DNA of 21,974 bases from JBPEXY01 sp052031065. GTDB taxonomy: Bacteria > Pseudomonadota > Gammaproteobacteria > Immundisolibacterales > Immundisolibacteraceae. Both the position numbers and the translations under genes were made by a program. The first letter of the stretch is position 1; each line of letters starts with the position of its first letter. A model generated the notes under the pieces. That model was not told the origin of the DNA. It was given only the letters and a program-made list of their open reading frames with translations, and did not search any database. The stretch is taken from the NCBI GenBank assembly GCA_052031065.1, contig JBPEXY010000177.1:1-21974 (forward strand), in the 5' to 3' direction. Below are positions 20,386 through 21,974 of the stretch, piece by piece.

Positions 20386-21974
20386 ATGGAGCAACTGAAT
20401 TTGGCCACGAGTCATTTGGCAAATGCGATTCGGATATTGAGTATAGACGCCGTCCAGCAGGCGAAGTCTGGACATCCGGGTGCGCCCATGGGCATGGCGG
20501 AAATTGCAGAAGTGGTCTGGCGGAAGCACCTTAAGCACAATCCGGCTGCGCCTGACTGGGTAAATCGAGACCGGTTTGTGCTCTCAAATGGCCACGGCTC
20601 AATGTTGATCTATGCGCTGCTGCATCTGACTGGCTACGATTTACCTCTGCAGCAGATTAAAGCATTTCGGCAATTCCATTCAAAAACCCCCGGCCACCCC
20701 GAGGTCGATGTTACTCCCGGGGTTGAAACCACAACTGGTCCCCTGGGTCAGGGGTTGGCGAATGCAGTCGGTATGGCGATCGCGGAGAAACGGCTGGCGG
20801 CGGAGTTTAATCGTCCCGGTTTTAATCTGATGGACCACCGGACCTGGGTTTTCGCAGGCGATGGTTGCCTCATGGAAGGTATCTCCCACGAGGTTTGCTC
20901 ACTGGCAGGGACTTTACAGCTGGGTAAACTCAACGTCTTCTATGATGACAACGGTATTTCCATTGACGGTGAGGTAGACGGGTGGTTTACCGACGATACC
21001 GCAGCCCGGTTTCGAAGTTACGGCTGGCATGTCGTCGAAGGGGTTGATGGACATGACAGCGAGGCTCTGGAAGAGGCCACGCAAGCTGCGCTGGCAGAAT
21101 CGGAGCGACCGAGCCTGCTGATCTGTAAAACAGTGATTGGAAAAGGGTCCCCGAACAAGCAGGGTACTCACGGCGTGCATGGCGCGCCTCTCGGTGAGGA
21201 TGAGGTCATCGCAACCCGCGAGTCTCTGGGCTGGCAAGGTGACGCTTTTGAAATTCCGGAAGAAATCTACTTGCAATGGGATGGCCGCGAACGCGGTGCA
21301 GTGTTTCAGCAGGAGTGGGAACTGCTGTTGCAGCAGTACCGGCAACAATATCCTGAAATGGCCGCAGAACTGGATCGACGCCTTCGTGGTGAGTTGCCCA
21401 GCGAGTGGGAAACTGCCTGTGGCGAGATTAATGCAAGGATCACAGCGGAAGCGGCATCAATAGCAACACGCAAGGCTTCTCAAGGGGCGATTGAAGATCT
21501 GGCTGCGCTGTTGCCGGAATTTTTTGGCGGTTCGGCAGATCTTACCGGTTCAAATTTAACCAACTGGTCGGCGTGTCGGCCGTTTTCCGCAGAGAGTCCG
21601 GATGGCAATTACCTCTCCTATGGGGTAAGAGAATTTGGCATGGCGGGAATCATGAATGGTATGGCACTGCATGGCGGGGTGTTACCGTTTGGCGGTACCT
21701 TTTTGACCTTCTCGGACTACTCCCGAAACGCGGTGCGTATGGCGGCGCTGATGGATCGCCGTGTCATTCATGTCTTTACTCACGACTCTATCGGTCTCGG
21801 CGAGGACGGTCCCACTCATCAGCCGGTAGAGCACGTCAGTTCACTCCGTTTAATACCTAACCTTGAGGTGTGGCGACCCGCCGATACCCTCGAAACAGCA
21901 GTTGCCTGGCAGCAGGCTGTTGCCAGGCGCAGTGGTCCAACGGCGTTAATTCTTTCCAGACAGTCGCTGCCGTT
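20386..21974 (+). CDS. tkt: Transketolase, cut by window end
   Basis: A thiamine-diphosphate enzyme moving two-carbon units between sugar phosphates in the pentose phosphate pathway. About 529 of some 665 residues are present. The ThDP-binding domain has AKSGHPGAPMGMAE with substrate-binding His30, TTTGPLGQGLANAVGMA, the metal/cofactor motif GDGCLMEGISHE (158-169) and FYDDNGISIDG. The second domain has YGVREFGMAGIMNGMALHGG with catalytic Glu416, then FLTFSDYSRNAVRMAA and THDSIGLGEDGPTHQPVEH. The C-terminal domain lies beyond the window. The ATG at 20386 is the first possible start after an in-frame TAG but has no ribosome binding site. A TTG at 20401 has GGAG nine bases ahead, and would leave five residues before the LANAIR motif, close to the six in E. 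coli, so it is a real alternative. It is divergent from phaR. Confidence 0.97.
   Translation, partial: MEQLNLATSHLANAIRILSIDAVQQAKSGHPGAPMGMAEIAEVVWRKHLKHNPAAPDWVNRDRFVLSNGHGSMLIYALLHLTGYDLPLQQIKAFRQFHSKTPGHPEVDVTPGVETTTGPLGQGLANAVGMAIAEKRLAAEFNRPGFNLMDHRTWVFAGDGCLMEGISHEVCSLAGTLQLGKLNVFYDDNGISIDGEVDGWFTDDTAARFRSYGWHVVEGVDGHDSEALEEATQAALAESERPSLLICKTVIGKGSPNKQGTHGVHGAPLGEDEVIATRESLGWQGDAFEIPEEIYLQWDGRERGAVFQQEWELLLQQYRQQYPEMAAELDRRLRGELPSEWETACGEINARITAEAASIATRKASQGAIEDLAALLPEFFGGSADLTGSNLTNWSACRPFSAESPDGNYLSYGVREFGMAGIMNGMALHGGVLPFGGTFLTFSDYSRNAVRMAALMDRRVIHVFTHDSIGLGEDGPTHQPVEHVSSLRLIPNLEVWRPADTLETAVAWQQAVARRSGPTALILSRQSLP

Overview
The window reads as a stretch of gammaproteobacterial chromosome of moderately high GC. 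It is most likely from a free-living, aerobic, fatty-acid-using organism with a polyhydroxyalkanoate (PHA) storage system. The basis is the xseA / guaB-guaA arrangement common in Gammaproteobacteria, a PhaR-type PHA regulator, two different multifunctional beta-oxidation proteins, and a complete ETF/ETF-ubiquinone oxidoreductase set. I cannot place it to genus. No rRNA, tRNA, insertion sequence, phage gene or CRISPR array was seen.

Layout. (1) 1-323 (-): 5' part of xseA, divergent from guaB (614-2077) and guaA (2269-3846), the two GMP-synthesis enzymes; guaB has a good sigma70-like promoter and a structured leader. (2) 4308-6569 (+): a stand-alone diguanylate cyclase (receiver-like, PAS, GAF, PAS, GGEEF), flanked by gene-free stretches. 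(3) 6885-10225 (-): a two-gene beta-oxidation operon, thiolase then FadJ-type hydratase/dehydrogenase, with a candidate promoter and operator near 10332-10367. (4) 10692-11549 (+): monofunctional prephenate dehydratase, convergent with a TrpB2-type tryptophan synthase beta chain at 11605-12957 (-). (5) 13427-19112 (+): a compact operon of a dehydrogenase-first beta-oxidation fusion protein, ETF-ubiquinone oxidoreductase, etfB and etfA. (6) 19213-19884 (-): PhaR regulator, with a palindrome over its likely -35 box. (7) 20386-21974 (+): transketolase, cut by the window end.

How the parts fit. The thiolase/FadJ operon and the 13427-19112 operon together cover hydration, 3-hydroxyacyl oxidation and thiolysis of acyl-CoA, plus the path taking acyl-CoA dehydrogenase electrons through ETF and ETF-QO to ubiquinone. 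An acyl-CoA dehydrogenase itself is not in the window. PhaR next to this operon links fatty-acid oxidation with carbon storage. The rest is biosynthetic (GMP, Phe, Trp, pentose phosphate) or signalling (c-di-GMP).

I did not find a clearly new multi-gene system. The most interesting signals are small: a closed RNA domain in the guaB leader, palindromes at the promoters of guaB, the thiolase operon and phaR, an AT-rich palindrome upstream of tkt, short tandem duplications near phaR, and two beta-oxidation fusion proteins of opposite domain order within 7 kb.
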